Below are positions 1 to 6,465 of a stretch of DNA of 10,940 nucleotides, piece after piece. The notes beneath the pieces were generated by a model. That model saw only the letters and a program-made list of their open reading frames with translations. It was not told the DNA's origin and did not search any database. A program made the position numbers and the translations under genes. How positions within the stretch are numbered: the stretch's first letter is position 1; each line of letters begins with the position of its first letter. Origin of the DNA: Puniceicoccaceae bacterium (lineage in GTDB: Bacteria; Verrucomicrobiota; Verrucomicrobiia; Opitutales; Coraliomargaritaceae); contig PXBU01000008.1 of the NCBI GenBank assembly GCA_003566795.1, forward strand, positions 1 through 10,940, written 5' to 3'.

Positions 1-122
1 CAGGGCGGCGGGTGATGCGATGGCGACATCCGGCCTCTGTCCTCTGTTCTCCGGCTTCTGGAAATAGTTTCATTCGAATCGAAGGATTGATCTTTCAGCA
101 TAGGTGTGTCTTATTGGCCCAC

Positions 123-1511
123 ATGCCTGCAACTATTTTAATTGTCGATGACGAGAAAAACACCCGTGAGGGCCTCGGCCTGGCACTGGAGGAGGACTAT
201 GAGGTGTATCTTGCTTCGAGTGCGGAGGAGGCCTTCAATTTGATGGAAGCGGAGACCTTTGAGGTGGTGTTGACGGATTTACGCATGGCGGGGAAGTCGG
301 GCCTGACCGTGATCGACAAGGCGATCAAGCTCCCAAATCGGCCGATTTGCATTATGATGACGGCTTACGGCAATGTCGAGACGGCGGTCGAGGCGATGCG
401 GCGCGGTGCCTATGATTTTTTGACCAAGCCGGTAAACTTGGAGAAGCTGGACATTCTGGTCAAGCGGGCGCTGAAGTCCCGCACGGTGGAGGAGGAAAAC
501 ATCGTGCTGCACGAGCGCTTGGATAAAAAATACAGCTTCGACGGCATCGTGGGGGACTCACCCAGCCTGCAAGAAGTGCTGGACAAGGTGCAGCTGGTGG
601 CCCCCTCCAAGGCGACGGTCTTGTTGGAAGGGGAGACCGGCACAGGCAAGGAGTTGATAGCCCAGGCGATTCATCAGAACAGTGAGCGCTCGCGGCAGGC
701 GTTTGTGCCGGTCCACTGCGCGGCCTTGGCGGCCAACTTGCTGGAGAGCGAGTTGTTTGGTCATGAAAAGGGGGCCTTCACTGGCGCCACTGAGCGACGT
801 GTCGGGCGTTTTGAGGCAGCCGATGGCGGCACGCTCTTTCTCGACGAGATCGGCGAGATTGATGCGTCCACCCAGGTCAAGCTGCTGCGTTTTCTGGAAA
901 CGCGCAGCTTCGAGCGGCTCGGCAGTTCCAAGCCGGTCAAAGTAGATGTGCGGCTGGTGTGCGCCACCAACCGCAACCTGGTGGAGATGGTCCAGCGGGG
1001 CGACTTCCGCGAGGATCTGCTCTACCGCCTCAATGTGATTACCATCCACCTGCCCCCGCTGCGTGAACGGCAGGAGGATCTGCCCGTGCTGCTCAAGCAC
1101 TATATCAAATATTTCAGTCAGGAGAATAAAGTGCCCCCCGTGCGCTTCAGCGAGGGCGCGATGAAGATTTTGAGTGAGTATCGCTGGCCGGGGAATATCC
1201 GGGAGCTGCGCAACTTTTGTGAAAACACGGTCGTGTTGAAGCGCGGTAGCGAGGTCACGGAATATGACCTGGATGTTAAATACAGCAGCTTGGATGCTGG
1301 TGAAAGCACGCCAGTTGAGGAGACCTCCTCCCTGTCCACCAGCCCTTCGCTTAGCCGTGAAGAGAACGAAAAACGACTCCTGCGCAGCGCCCTGGTTCGG
1401 GCCAACGGGAACCGCACCCGGGCCGCCGAGCTAGTCGGCATTAGTCGCCGCACGCTTCATCGCAAGTTGGCACAATGGCCCGAACTCGATTTCCGCTTAT
1501 GGTTTGACTAG
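123..1511 (+). CDS. Sigma-54-dependent response regulator (NtrC/AtoC class)
   Basis: This is a two-component response regulator that activates sigma-54 promoters. From the start at 123 (MPATILIVDDEK) it has 462 residues. The receiver domain (about 4-115) shows the acidic pair D9/D10, phospho-acceptor D52 in 'VVLTDLRM', T80 and K102. The AAA+ domain (about 140-375) has Walker A GETGTGKE (170-177), an intact sigma-54 contact loop GAFTGA (217-222), Walker B GGTLFLDE (235-242) and the arginines of 'FREDLLYRL'. A Fis-type helix-turn-helix lies at about 417-450. The open frame extends 37 codons upstream, but that extension is not receiver-like, so 123 is preferred although no Shine-Dalgarno precedes it. 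A histidine kinase often sits upstream. Only 'CAG GGC GGC GGG TGA' (1-15), possibly a gene end, is visible there. Target genes cannot be read from the sequence. Confidence 0.95.
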   Translation: MPATILIVDDEKNTREGLGLALEEDYEVYLASSAEEAFNLMEAETFEVVLTDLRMAGKSGLTVIDKAIKLPNRPICIMMTAYGNVETAVEAMRRGAYDFLTKPVNLEKLDILVKRALKSRTVEEENIVLHERLDKKYSFDGIVGDSPSLQEVLDKVQLVAPSKATVLLEGETGTGKELIAQAIHQNSERSRQAFVPVHCAALAANLLESELFGHEKGAFTGATERRVGRFEAADGGTLFLDEIGEIDASTQVKLLRFLETRSFERLGSSKPVKVDVRLVCATNRNLVEMVQRGDFREDLLYRLNVITIHLPPLRERQEDLPVLLKHYIKYFSQENKVPPVRFSEGAMKILSEYRWPGNIRELRNFCENTVVLKRGSEVTEYDLDVKYSSLDAGESTPVEETSSLSTSPSLSREENEKRLLRSALVRANGNRTRAAELVGISRRTLHRKLAQWPELDFRLWFD

Positions 1512-1569
1512 CGCCGAACGTTTCAATTACAAGTCCTCTCCTACCGTCTATTACCGATCATCAACACGC

Positions 1570-2436
1570 ATGAAAACCCCGTTTCGCATCTTTCTGCTTT
1601 CTGTCCTGTCCATTCAACTAGCTTATGCGGAAGAGATCCGGATGGCGGCCTCCGACTTGTTGGCCGAGTTTATCACGCCGCATCTCAAGGCTTTTGCAGA
1701 GGAAAATGATTTGCATCTGACCATCGATGATATCGGAAGCCTGCCCGCGATGGATCGATTGAGAGCGAATGAAATTGATCTCGCTGTGGTGGCTTTTCCT
1801 GAGAGTGCGGAGGTTCCCCGGGAAGAATTCAGCGTCTTTCCCCTTGCTTATAGCACTGCGGTATTGGTGGTGAACAACGGCAACCCGATTAATGAACTCA
1901 GCCTCTCGCGCCTGGGGGGTATTTTCGGGAGTAGCGAAGAGTTTAATTTTAACACCTGGGGCGAATTGGGCACTTCCGGTTGGCGCACGCGAAACATCAA
2001 GCCACTTGCCGGGCCGGCTGAGGGGAGCATCTCCCTGGAGTTGTTTCGGCATTCGGTGCTTTCAGGCCGTGCGTTGAAGTCGAGTGTGGCGATGTTGAGG
2101 GATTCCGAGATCGAAGACGCTATTACGAGAGATATCGCCTCGATTGGGATCCTTTCTGCTCTGCCCGAGAAAAGTAACCTGAAAGTTCTGATGCTTTCTG
2201 GTGGCCAGGGGGATCCGGCCTTCAGTCCCACTTCGGAAAATATTTATTTGGGAGATTACCCAATACGCCTGCCTTTTTACATCGCTTTCAATCCGCGCGA
2301 TGAGGGCAAAGTAAAGCCGATCCTTCGTGCACTACTTAGCGCAGAGATATCCGAATCATTGAATAAAAACGATTTATTTGCGCTGCCGGAAACAGCGCGT
2401 AATCGCATGCTGGTGGAGCTGGATTTTCGGGATTAA
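1570..2436 (+). CDS. Exported PstS-like solute-binding protein
   Basis: This is a periplasmic binding protein of the phosphate-binding (PstS/PBP-like) type, 288 residues from the start at 1570. The N-terminus (MKTPFRIFLLSVLSIQLAYA) is a classic signal peptide with likely cleavage after AYA, residue 20. PstS-like landmarks follow in order: 'DDIGSLPAMDRL' (53-64), 'GGIFGSSEEFNFNTWGELG' (116-134), 'AGPAEGSISLELF' (147-159), 'DIASIGILSALPE' (188-200) and 'ENIYLGDYPIRLPFYIAFN' (223-241). The open frame begins 22 codons earlier and overlaps the regulator, but those residues precede the signal peptide, so 1570 is chosen. No Shine-Dalgarno is obvious. The gene is 58 bp downstream of the response regulator on the same strand and may be cotranscribed with it. 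No permease or ATPase gene follows, so it may be an orphan sensor or uptake component. The ligand is not established; phosphate is only a family-based guess. Confidence 0.82.
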   Translation: MKTPFRIFLLSVLSIQLAYAEEIRMAASDLLAEFITPHLKAFAEENDLHLTIDDIGSLPAMDRLRANEIDLAVVAFPESAEVPREEFSVFPLAYSTAVLVVNNGNPINELSLSRLGGIFGSSEEFNFNTWGELGTSGWRTRNIKPLAGPAEGSISLELFRHSVLSGRALKSSVAMLRDSEIEDAITRDIASIGILSALPEKSNLKVLMLSGGQGDPAFSPTSENIYLGDYPIRLPFYIAFNPRDEGKVKPILRALLSAEISESLNKNDLFALPETARNRMLVELDFRD

Positions 2437-2455
2437 GCCTCCATTTTCACAAAAC

Positions 2456-2489
2456 GAGACGGTAGCGGCGGCACGATCGTGCCGTCTTT
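2456..2489 (+). repeat. REP-like hairpin element, copy 1
   Basis: A 34-bp element matches 29 of 34 positions of the element at 4609-4642 on the same strand. It has GAGAC, then the tetranucleotide GTAG (2462-2465) 5' of a perfect 16-bp palindrome, CGGCACGATCGTGCCG (2469-2484), then TCTTT. A GTAG/GGAG tetranucleotide before a hairpin is the hallmark of REP sequences mobilised by RAYT (TnpA_REP) transposases. It lies 19 bp after the binding-protein stop codon and could also serve as that gene's terminator. Confidence 0.7.
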
Positions 2490-2537
2490 TCCTCTCCCCC
2501 GCAGTTGATCCAGAGATAATTTTTATCAAAAACTCCG

Positions 2538-2567
2538 TTGACAAAGCTTGATTGCTGCAACTTTATT
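2538..2567 (+). promoter_or_regulatory. Promoter of tRNA-Gly
   Basis: A consensus -35 box TTGACA (2538-2543) is followed after 18 bp by TTTATT (2562-2567, 4/6 match to TATAAT). This predicts a start a few bases before the mature tRNA 5' end at 2578. The fit to a sigma-70-type promoter is by inspection only. Confidence 0.55.
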
Positions 2568-2577
2568 ACGGCTTTTC

Positions 2578-2697
<120 letters not shown>

Positions 2698-2828
2698 CGC
2701 AAATCACGAACCGCTCAAGCGAAGAGGTGAGAACTCGACCAGAGAGTTTGACGGAGCCCTGAGCGCAGCGAAGGGCGGAGATGGCCCACCCGAAGGGTGC
2801 CGCGCAGCGGTGCGGCGCAGCCGCAGGC
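2698..2828. repeat. GC-rich multi-hairpin insert between the tRNA-Gly repeat copies
   Basis: These 131 bp separate the two tRNA 3'-end copies. AGCGAAGAGGT (2718-2728) is the inverse of tRNA-Gly ACCTCTTCGCT and can pair with 2830-2840 in the downstream copy. Inside are AACTC/GAGTT (2732-2748), GCCCT/AGGGC enclosing GC-GCA-GC (2756-2776), CACCC-GAA-GGGTG (2787-2799), CCGC-GCA-GCGG (2800-2810) and TGCGGC-GCA-GCCGCA (2811-2825). The last three abut with no spacer. Framework pieces GACGnAG and CGGAGATGnC recur in the insert at 5030-5085. I see no credible gene in it. Confidence 0.75.
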
Positions 2829-2891
2829 AACCTCTTCGCTCGCTCCATTTTTTAAGCCCCCTTTCGACCGGAGAGGGGGCTTTTTACTGCC
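2829..2891 (+). repeat. Direct repeat, copy 2: tRNA-Gly 3' fragment plus terminator
   Basis: Second 63-bp copy. It holds a 19-nt tRNA-Gly 3' fragment (2829-2847) and the same terminator hairpin (stem arms 2855-2865 and 2871-2881). The fragment has no 5' half and cannot be a tRNA. The final bases overlap the stop codon (complement of 2884-2886) and last codons of the convergent SDR gene, so this copy is probably the original genomic junction and the hairpin now terminates that gene. Confidence 0.93.
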
Positions 2892-3522
2892 TAAGAGCCT
2901 CGGGCACGGGCGTCTCCCCGTCGAGCAGGTCGATGGTCTTCCGCTCGGTTGACTGGTCGTTGAGGCACTGGCGGATGCACTCGGCCACATTGGCGCGGGA
3001 GATTACGCCGTGGTAATCATCCAGCCGCGCGGCGGCGCGGATCGTTCCGCTTTCGGCTTCATTGGTCAGGCGGCCCGGGCGCAGGATGGTGTAGGCCAGC
3101 TGCGTTGTTTTTAAAATTTCGTCCGCTGCGTGCTTCGCCACCAGGTAGGGCTTGATGGCTTCTTTGCCTTGGTTGGGGTCCTCGGCTTTCAAAGCACTGA
3201 CCATGATGAAGCGGGGGGTCTGGTGCTGCTCACAGAAGCGGATCGCCTGTATCGCGCCCCACAGGTCGACTGTCAGGGTCTTGTCCTTGCCGGTGGAGGC
3301 TCCCGAGCCGGCGGTGAAGATGACGGCGTCAAACCCCCGGCCCACAGTCGCATCGAAGGCGCGTTCGAGGTCCCCCTCGACCACGTGGGCACCCGCCGCT
3401 GCCAGCTCCGGCACGGCGGCAGCATCGCGTACCAGCGTGGTGAGATGATGACCGTCTTCGAGCAACTTCGGCACGAGCAGGCGTCCGATTTGTCCGGTGG
3501 CTCCAAATAGTAAAATGCGCAT
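2884..3522 (-). CDS. NAD(P)-binding SDR / NmrA-like oxidoreductase
   Basis: This 212-residue protein is an atypical short-chain dehydrogenase (NAD(P)H-binding, NmrA/YwnB-like) that presumably acts in the cytoplasm. The N-terminus MRILLFGATGQIG gives the Rossmann glycine motif G7-x2-G10-x2-G13. 'MVSA' (107-110) and 'YLVAK' (126-130) match the SDR serine and YxxxK positions, and 'YTILRPGRLTNE' (144-155) is typical of this group. The start at 3522 is chosen because the Rossmann strand begins there. An upstream ATG at 3558 would add 12 residues without family character. No Shine-Dalgarno is visible. Its stop codon lies inside the downstream copy of the tRNA-Gly repeat, so its 3' end shares the tRNA terminator. 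It diverges from the prepilin peptidase gene. Substrate unknown. Confidence 0.88.
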   Translation of the reverse strand: MRILLFGATGQIGRLLVPKLLEDGHHLTTLVRDAAAVPELAAAGAHVVEGDLERAFDATVGRGFDAVIFTAGSGASTGKDKTLTVDLWGAIQAIRFCEQHQTPRFIMVSALKAEDPNQGKEAIKPYLVAKHAADEILKTTQLAYTILRPGRLTNEAESGTIRAAARLDDYHGVISRANVAECIRQCLNDQSTERKTIDLLDGETPVPEALRQ

Positions 3523-3649
3523 GCACCATAGGGTCCATGTCTGGGGCTGCTGTGTCAACGGTTGCGACTGGATTCAATGAAAATCTCCGTTTTAAGCTTT
3601 AAAATGCCAGTCCGCAGGCTACTTCTCTAACAGTCTTAGAATAAACAGC

Positions 3650-4576
3650 ATGTTGGAAACCTTCGAATACATTAACGAAGACCTGCCCTGGTTTTTTGCG
3701 GGCATCAGTTTCATCTTCGGCGCGATCGTTGGCAGCTTTCTTAATGTATGCATCTATCGTATCCCGCAGGAGCGCTCGGTGGTGTTCCCCGGTTCGACCT
3801 GTGGCTGTGGCCAAAAAATCCCGTTCTACCATAATATCCCGATCCTCAGCTGGGTCCTGCTGCGCGGCAAGGCGGCGTGTTGTGGGGAGCCTTTCAGCCT
3901 GCGTTATCCGCTAATTGAGCTGTTGACGGCATCGCTTTTTTTGTGGGTCTGGCTGGTGCATGCGCCGCTGGTCGCTGTGGTGGGCATGCTCTTTGTCGCT
4001 TTTCTGATTTGCGCGACTTTTATCGATTTGGACCACATGATTATTCCCGACCGCTTCTCCATCGGAGGGATGGTGCTGGGCGTAATCCTATCTTTGCTGG
4101 TGCCTGCCTTGCATGGGTATCATGGATTTTGGCTGGAGGCGAGTATTCAGGCGGGGGTGAGTGCGATCATCGGCGCTTTGATCGGCTCCGGGCTGGTTTA
4201 CTGGATTGCTGTCTTGGGCGAGATTGTCTTTCGCAAGCCCGCGATGGGTGAGGGCGATGTTAAATTCGTCGGCTTCATCGGTGCTTTCTGTGGTTGGCAG
4301 GGTGCCGTTTTTGCGATGTTTGGTGGTGCCTTACTGGGGTCCATTTTCCTGCTCCCGATCCTTTTACTGGGCCGCCTCTTCGGTGGCAACAAAGCACCGG
4401 AGCAGAGCACTGATGACGGGGAGGAGGGAGAAGAGGAAGAAGAGCTCCAGTTCGGTGCGCAAGTGCCCTTTGGGCCTCTGCTGGCGCTGGCCGGGCTGAT
4501 TTATTTTCTCGGCTTCAGCCACTACGTGGATGCTTACTTTGCGGATTTCGCTACATTTTTCTTCGGGCAGTGGTAA
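3650..4576 (+). CDS. pilD: Prepilin peptidase (A24 family leader peptidase / N-methyltransferase)
   Basis: This inner-membrane aspartic protease cleaves the leader of type IV prepilins or pseudopilins and, in bifunctional members, methylates the new N-terminus. It has 308 residues and about seven hydrophobic segments. The N-terminal half has the family signature 'GSFLNVCIYRIP' (28-39) and 'NIPILSWVLLRGKAACCGE' (62-80). The protease half has 'FIDLDHMIIPDRFS' with aspartates D126, D128 and D134, and 'GEGDVK' with D203; D126 and D203 are the expected catalytic pair. The cysteines that are normally two CxxC pairs are here C51-x-C53 and C77-C78. An acidic insert (about 254-266) precedes 'VPFGPLLALAG'. 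No Shine-Dalgarno is seen. No pilus genes are adjacent, as is common for orphan pilD loci. Confidence 0.95.
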   Translation: MLETFEYINEDLPWFFAGISFIFGAIVGSFLNVCIYRIPQERSVVFPGSTCGCGQKIPFYHNIPILSWVLLRGKAACCGEPFSLRYPLIELLTASLFLWVWLVHAPLVAVVGMLFVAFLICATFIDLDHMIIPDRFSIGGMVLGVILSLLVPALHGYHGFWLEASIQAGVSAIIGALIGSGLVYWIAVLGEIVFRKPAMGEGDVKFVGFIGAFCGWQGAVFAMFGGALLGSIFLLPILLLGRLFGGNKAPEQSTDDGEEGEEEEELQFGAQVPFGPLLALAGLIYFLGFSHYVDAYFADFATFFFGQW

Positions 4577-4608
4577 GTTGTGCCGGCGAATAAGTTTCTT
4601 CAAAAAAT

Positions 4609-4642
4609 GAGACTGTAGCGATGGCACGACAGTGCCGTCTTT
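4609..4642 (+). repeat. REP-like hairpin element, copy 2
   Basis: Second copy of the element at 2456-2489 (29/34 identical). It has GAGAC, GTAG at 4615-4618, and a hairpin GGCAC (4623-4627), loop GACA, GTGCC (4632-4636), followed by GTCTTT. It lies 32 bp after the prepilin peptidase stop codon, the same 3' position as copy 1, and may act as a terminator. Confidence 0.7.
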
Positions 4643-4739
4643 CGGGCTCCAGGGGATTTGATAAATAGACCTTGCTGTCGCAAGTTCTCTACAAAAAATA
4701 AAAAACCTATTTGATCTTACACCATTGCCAGCAAAAACT

Positions 4740-4807
4740 GCCTGCGGCGGTGACCACCAGCTTCGGCTCGGCATCGCTATCGCGCTGCCGCTACGCTCTT
4801 TGTGGTC
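4740..4807. repeat. GC-rich imperfect palindrome upstream of tRNA-Tyr
   Basis: In the gene-free stretch 4577-4892, arms GACCAC (4752-4757) and GTGGTC (4802-4807) enclose CGGCA/TGCCG. On the minus strand it contains GCGTAGC, and next to it GCC-GCA-GGC (4740-4748). The minus-strand decamer GCCGCAGGCA also closes the insert at 2698-2828. It resembles the tRNA-associated inserts in composition, but homology is not proved. Apart from this, the REP-like copy and the tRNA promoter, I see nothing else in 4577-4892. Confidence 0.45.
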
Positions 4808-4844
4808 CATCACATTCGCATTGCGTAGAAATTTCAAAAAAAAC

Positions 4845-4872
4845 TTGGCAAGCCAGTCCAGCAAACTACTGT
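4845..4872 (+). promoter_or_regulatory. Possible promoter of tRNA-Tyr
   Basis: TTGGCA (4845-4850) and TACTGT (4867-4872) are separated by 16 bp. Predicted transcription would start around 4880, leaving a short 5' leader before the tRNA at 4893. The -10 match is weak (3/6). Confidence 0.35.
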
Positions 4873-4892
4873 CTGAAGTTTTTCATCTTTTC

Positions 4893-5029
<137 letters not shown>

Positions 5030-5085
5030 ATGAAGAACGCAGTTCGACGTAGCGCAGCGGAGATGTCGCAGCGCGCAGCGCAAGT
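5030..5085. repeat. GC-rich multi-hairpin insert between the tRNA-Tyr repeat copies
   Basis: These 56 bp separate the two tRNA-Tyr 3'-end copies. GCCGGAT (5025-5031) at its left edge is the inverse of tRNA-Tyr ATCCGGC and can pair with 5087-5093. Inside are GAAC-GCA-GTTC (5035-5045), GC-GCA-GC (5052-5058) flanked by GACGTAG and CGGAGATGTC, and GCGC-GCA-GCGC (5071-5081). It has the same framework as the insert at 2698-2828, with shorter hairpins. Confidence 0.75.
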
Positions 5086-5155
5086 AATCCGGCTCCCACC
5101 ACCATTTAAAGACCGCCCTTAAAGGCGGTCTTTCTTTTTAGGCGAAGCCCGCCGG
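5086..5155 (+). repeat. Direct repeat, copy 2: tRNA-Tyr 3' fragment plus terminator
   Basis: Second copy (69/70 identical) with a 19-nt tRNA-Tyr 3' fragment (5086-5104) and the same terminator hairpin (5108-5117 with 5124-5133). It ends 5 bp before the stop codon of the convergent dehydrogenase gene, whose transcription it could also end. It is not a functional tRNA. Confidence 0.93.
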
Positions 5156-5159
5156 TGCA

Positions 5160-6356
5160 CTACTCCAGCGGCAAGTCGATCACCTGCCAGGGGAGGCCCC
5201 GTAAGTTCAACTCTTCCATGAAGGGATCGGGGTCACGCTGCTCCATGTTCCACACGCCGGGCTCCTGCCAGAGGTCTCGCAGGATCATCTGGGCCCCGAT
5301 CATGGCGGGCACACCGGTGGTGTAGCTGATCGCCTGGCTGGAGACTTCCTGGTAGCATTCCTGGTGGTCACAGGTGTTGTAGATGAAAATGCGCTTCTTT
5401 TTTCCGTTTTTGGTGCCGACGATGTCGCAACCGATGCAGGTCTTCCCCTGGGTGCGTGGGCCGAGGCTGGCGGGGTCGGGCAGGACGGCTTTTAGGAATT
5501 CGATGGGCTTGATTGCTTGTCCGTCAAAATCGATGGGCTCGATGCCGGTCATGCCGACATTCTCCAATACGCGCAGGTGAGTGAGATATTTCTCCGAGAA
5601 GGTCATCCAGAAGCGGATCCGCTTGAGGCCTTTGATGTTCCGGCAGAGCGACTCCAGCTCCTCGTGGTAGAGCAGGTAGGCGTCCTGCTCGCCCACGACG
5701 GGGAAGTCGTAGACCTGGTGCACGCTCATGGGCTCGACTTCTTTCCATTCGCCTGCTTCCCAGTAGCGACCTTTGGCGGTGATTTCGCGGATATTGATCT
5801 CGGGGTTGAAGTTGGTGGCGAAGTGGTAGCCGTGGTTCCCGGCGTTGGCATCGAGGATGTCGATGGTCTCGATCTCGTCGAAGAGGTGTTTTTGGGCATA
5901 GGCGCAAAAGACGTTGGTCACCCCGGGGTCGAAGCCGGAGCCCAGCAGCGCGGTGAGGCCCGCCTGCTGGAAGCGCTCTTGGTAGGCCCATTGCCATTTG
6001 TATTCAAACTTGGCTTCCTCACGCGACTCGTAGTTGGCGGTGTCGAGGTAGTGCACACCAGCGGCCAGACAGGCATCCATCAGCACCAGATCCTGGTAGG
6101 GCAGGGCGACGTTGATTACCAGCTTCGGTTTTTCCTGTTTTAAGAATTCGGTGGTGCGGGCGACGTCGTCGGCATCCAGCGCGGCGGTGCGTATCGTCAC
6201 GCCCTGCTTGGCCAGCACATCGGCCGCAATCGCCTCGCACTTCGCAACGGTGCGGGAAGCGAGTATGATCTCGCTGAAAATATCGGGAAGCTGCGCACAT
6301 TTGTGGGCAACCACATTGCCGACGCCGCCAGCGCCTATGATAATGACCTTGGACAT
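5160..6356 (-). CDS. Carboxynorspermidine/carboxyspermidine dehydrogenase (saccharopine dehydrogenase family)
   Basis: This 398-residue cytosolic NAD(P)-dependent enzyme probably condenses a diamine (putrescine or diaminopropane) with aspartate semialdehyde to form carboxyspermidine or carboxynorspermidine, the first step of the alternative polyamine pathway. The Rossmann motif is 'IIIGAGGVG' (5-13), followed by 'ILASRTVAKC' (31-40). The stretch 'LDTANYES' (104-111), 'YKWQWAYQERF' (119-129), 'GSGFDPGVTNVF' (139-150) and 'ATNFNPEINIRE' (180-191) is characteristic of this polyamine branch rather than of lysine-forming saccharopine dehydrogenases. The family call rests on remembered motifs. The decarboxylase partner (NspC type) is not in the window. 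The stop codon lies 5 bp from the tRNA-Tyr repeat. It diverges from msrB across 109 bp. No Shine-Dalgarno is seen. Confidence 0.85.
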   Translation of the reverse strand: MSKVIIIGAGGVGNVVAHKCAQLPDIFSEIILASRTVAKCEAIAADVLAKQGVTIRTAALDADDVARTTEFLKQEKPKLVINVALPYQDLVLMDACLAAGVHYLDTANYESREEAKFEYKWQWAYQERFQQAGLTALLGSGFDPGVTNVFCAYAQKHLFDEIETIDILDANAGNHGYHFATNFNPEINIREITAKGRYWEAGEWKEVEPMSVHQVYDFPVVGEQDAYLLYHEELESLCRNIKGLKRIRFWMTFSEKYLTHLRVLENVGMTGIEPIDFDGQAIKPIEFLKAVLPDPASLGPRTQGKTCIGCDIVGTKNGKKKRIFIYNTCDHQECYQEVSSQAISYTTGVPAMIGAQMILRDLWQEPGVWNMEQRDPDPFMEELNLRGLPWQVIDLPLE

Positions 6357-6465
6357 GTGGGGGAGAGTGTGAACTGTCCGGAAAAGTGGAAGTTAAAAAA
6401 CGCACAGGGCCCTTCACAAGTTGAAATTCCGGGAATAGTATGCAGCTTATCAGGATCTTAGTCGT

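Noticed and set aside
12..122. Upstream extension of the response regulator by 37 codons
   Set aside because: Receiver domains begin within a few residues of the start. The extension is low-similarity sequence and ATG at 123 fits the family.
2829..2847. Second tRNA-Gly gene (and 5086-5104 as second tRNA-Tyr)
   Set aside because: Only the 3' 19 nt are present; there is no D-arm, anticodon arm or 5' acceptor strand.
3590..3604. Palindrome TTTTAA-GCT-TTAAAA between the SDR and prepilin peptidase genes
   Set aside because: AT-rich short symmetry in a divergent promoter region is expected often by chance, and nothing ties it to a regulator.
4364..4864. Minus-strand 166-codon open frame across the region before tRNA-Tyr
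   Set aside because: It overlaps the 3' end of the prepilin peptidase, the REP-like hairpin and the palindromic patch. No protein family is recognisable.
5517..6143. 208-codon open frame opposite the carboxynorspermidine dehydrogenase-like gene
   Set aside because: Antisense shadow of a convincing gene; no domain or start signal.
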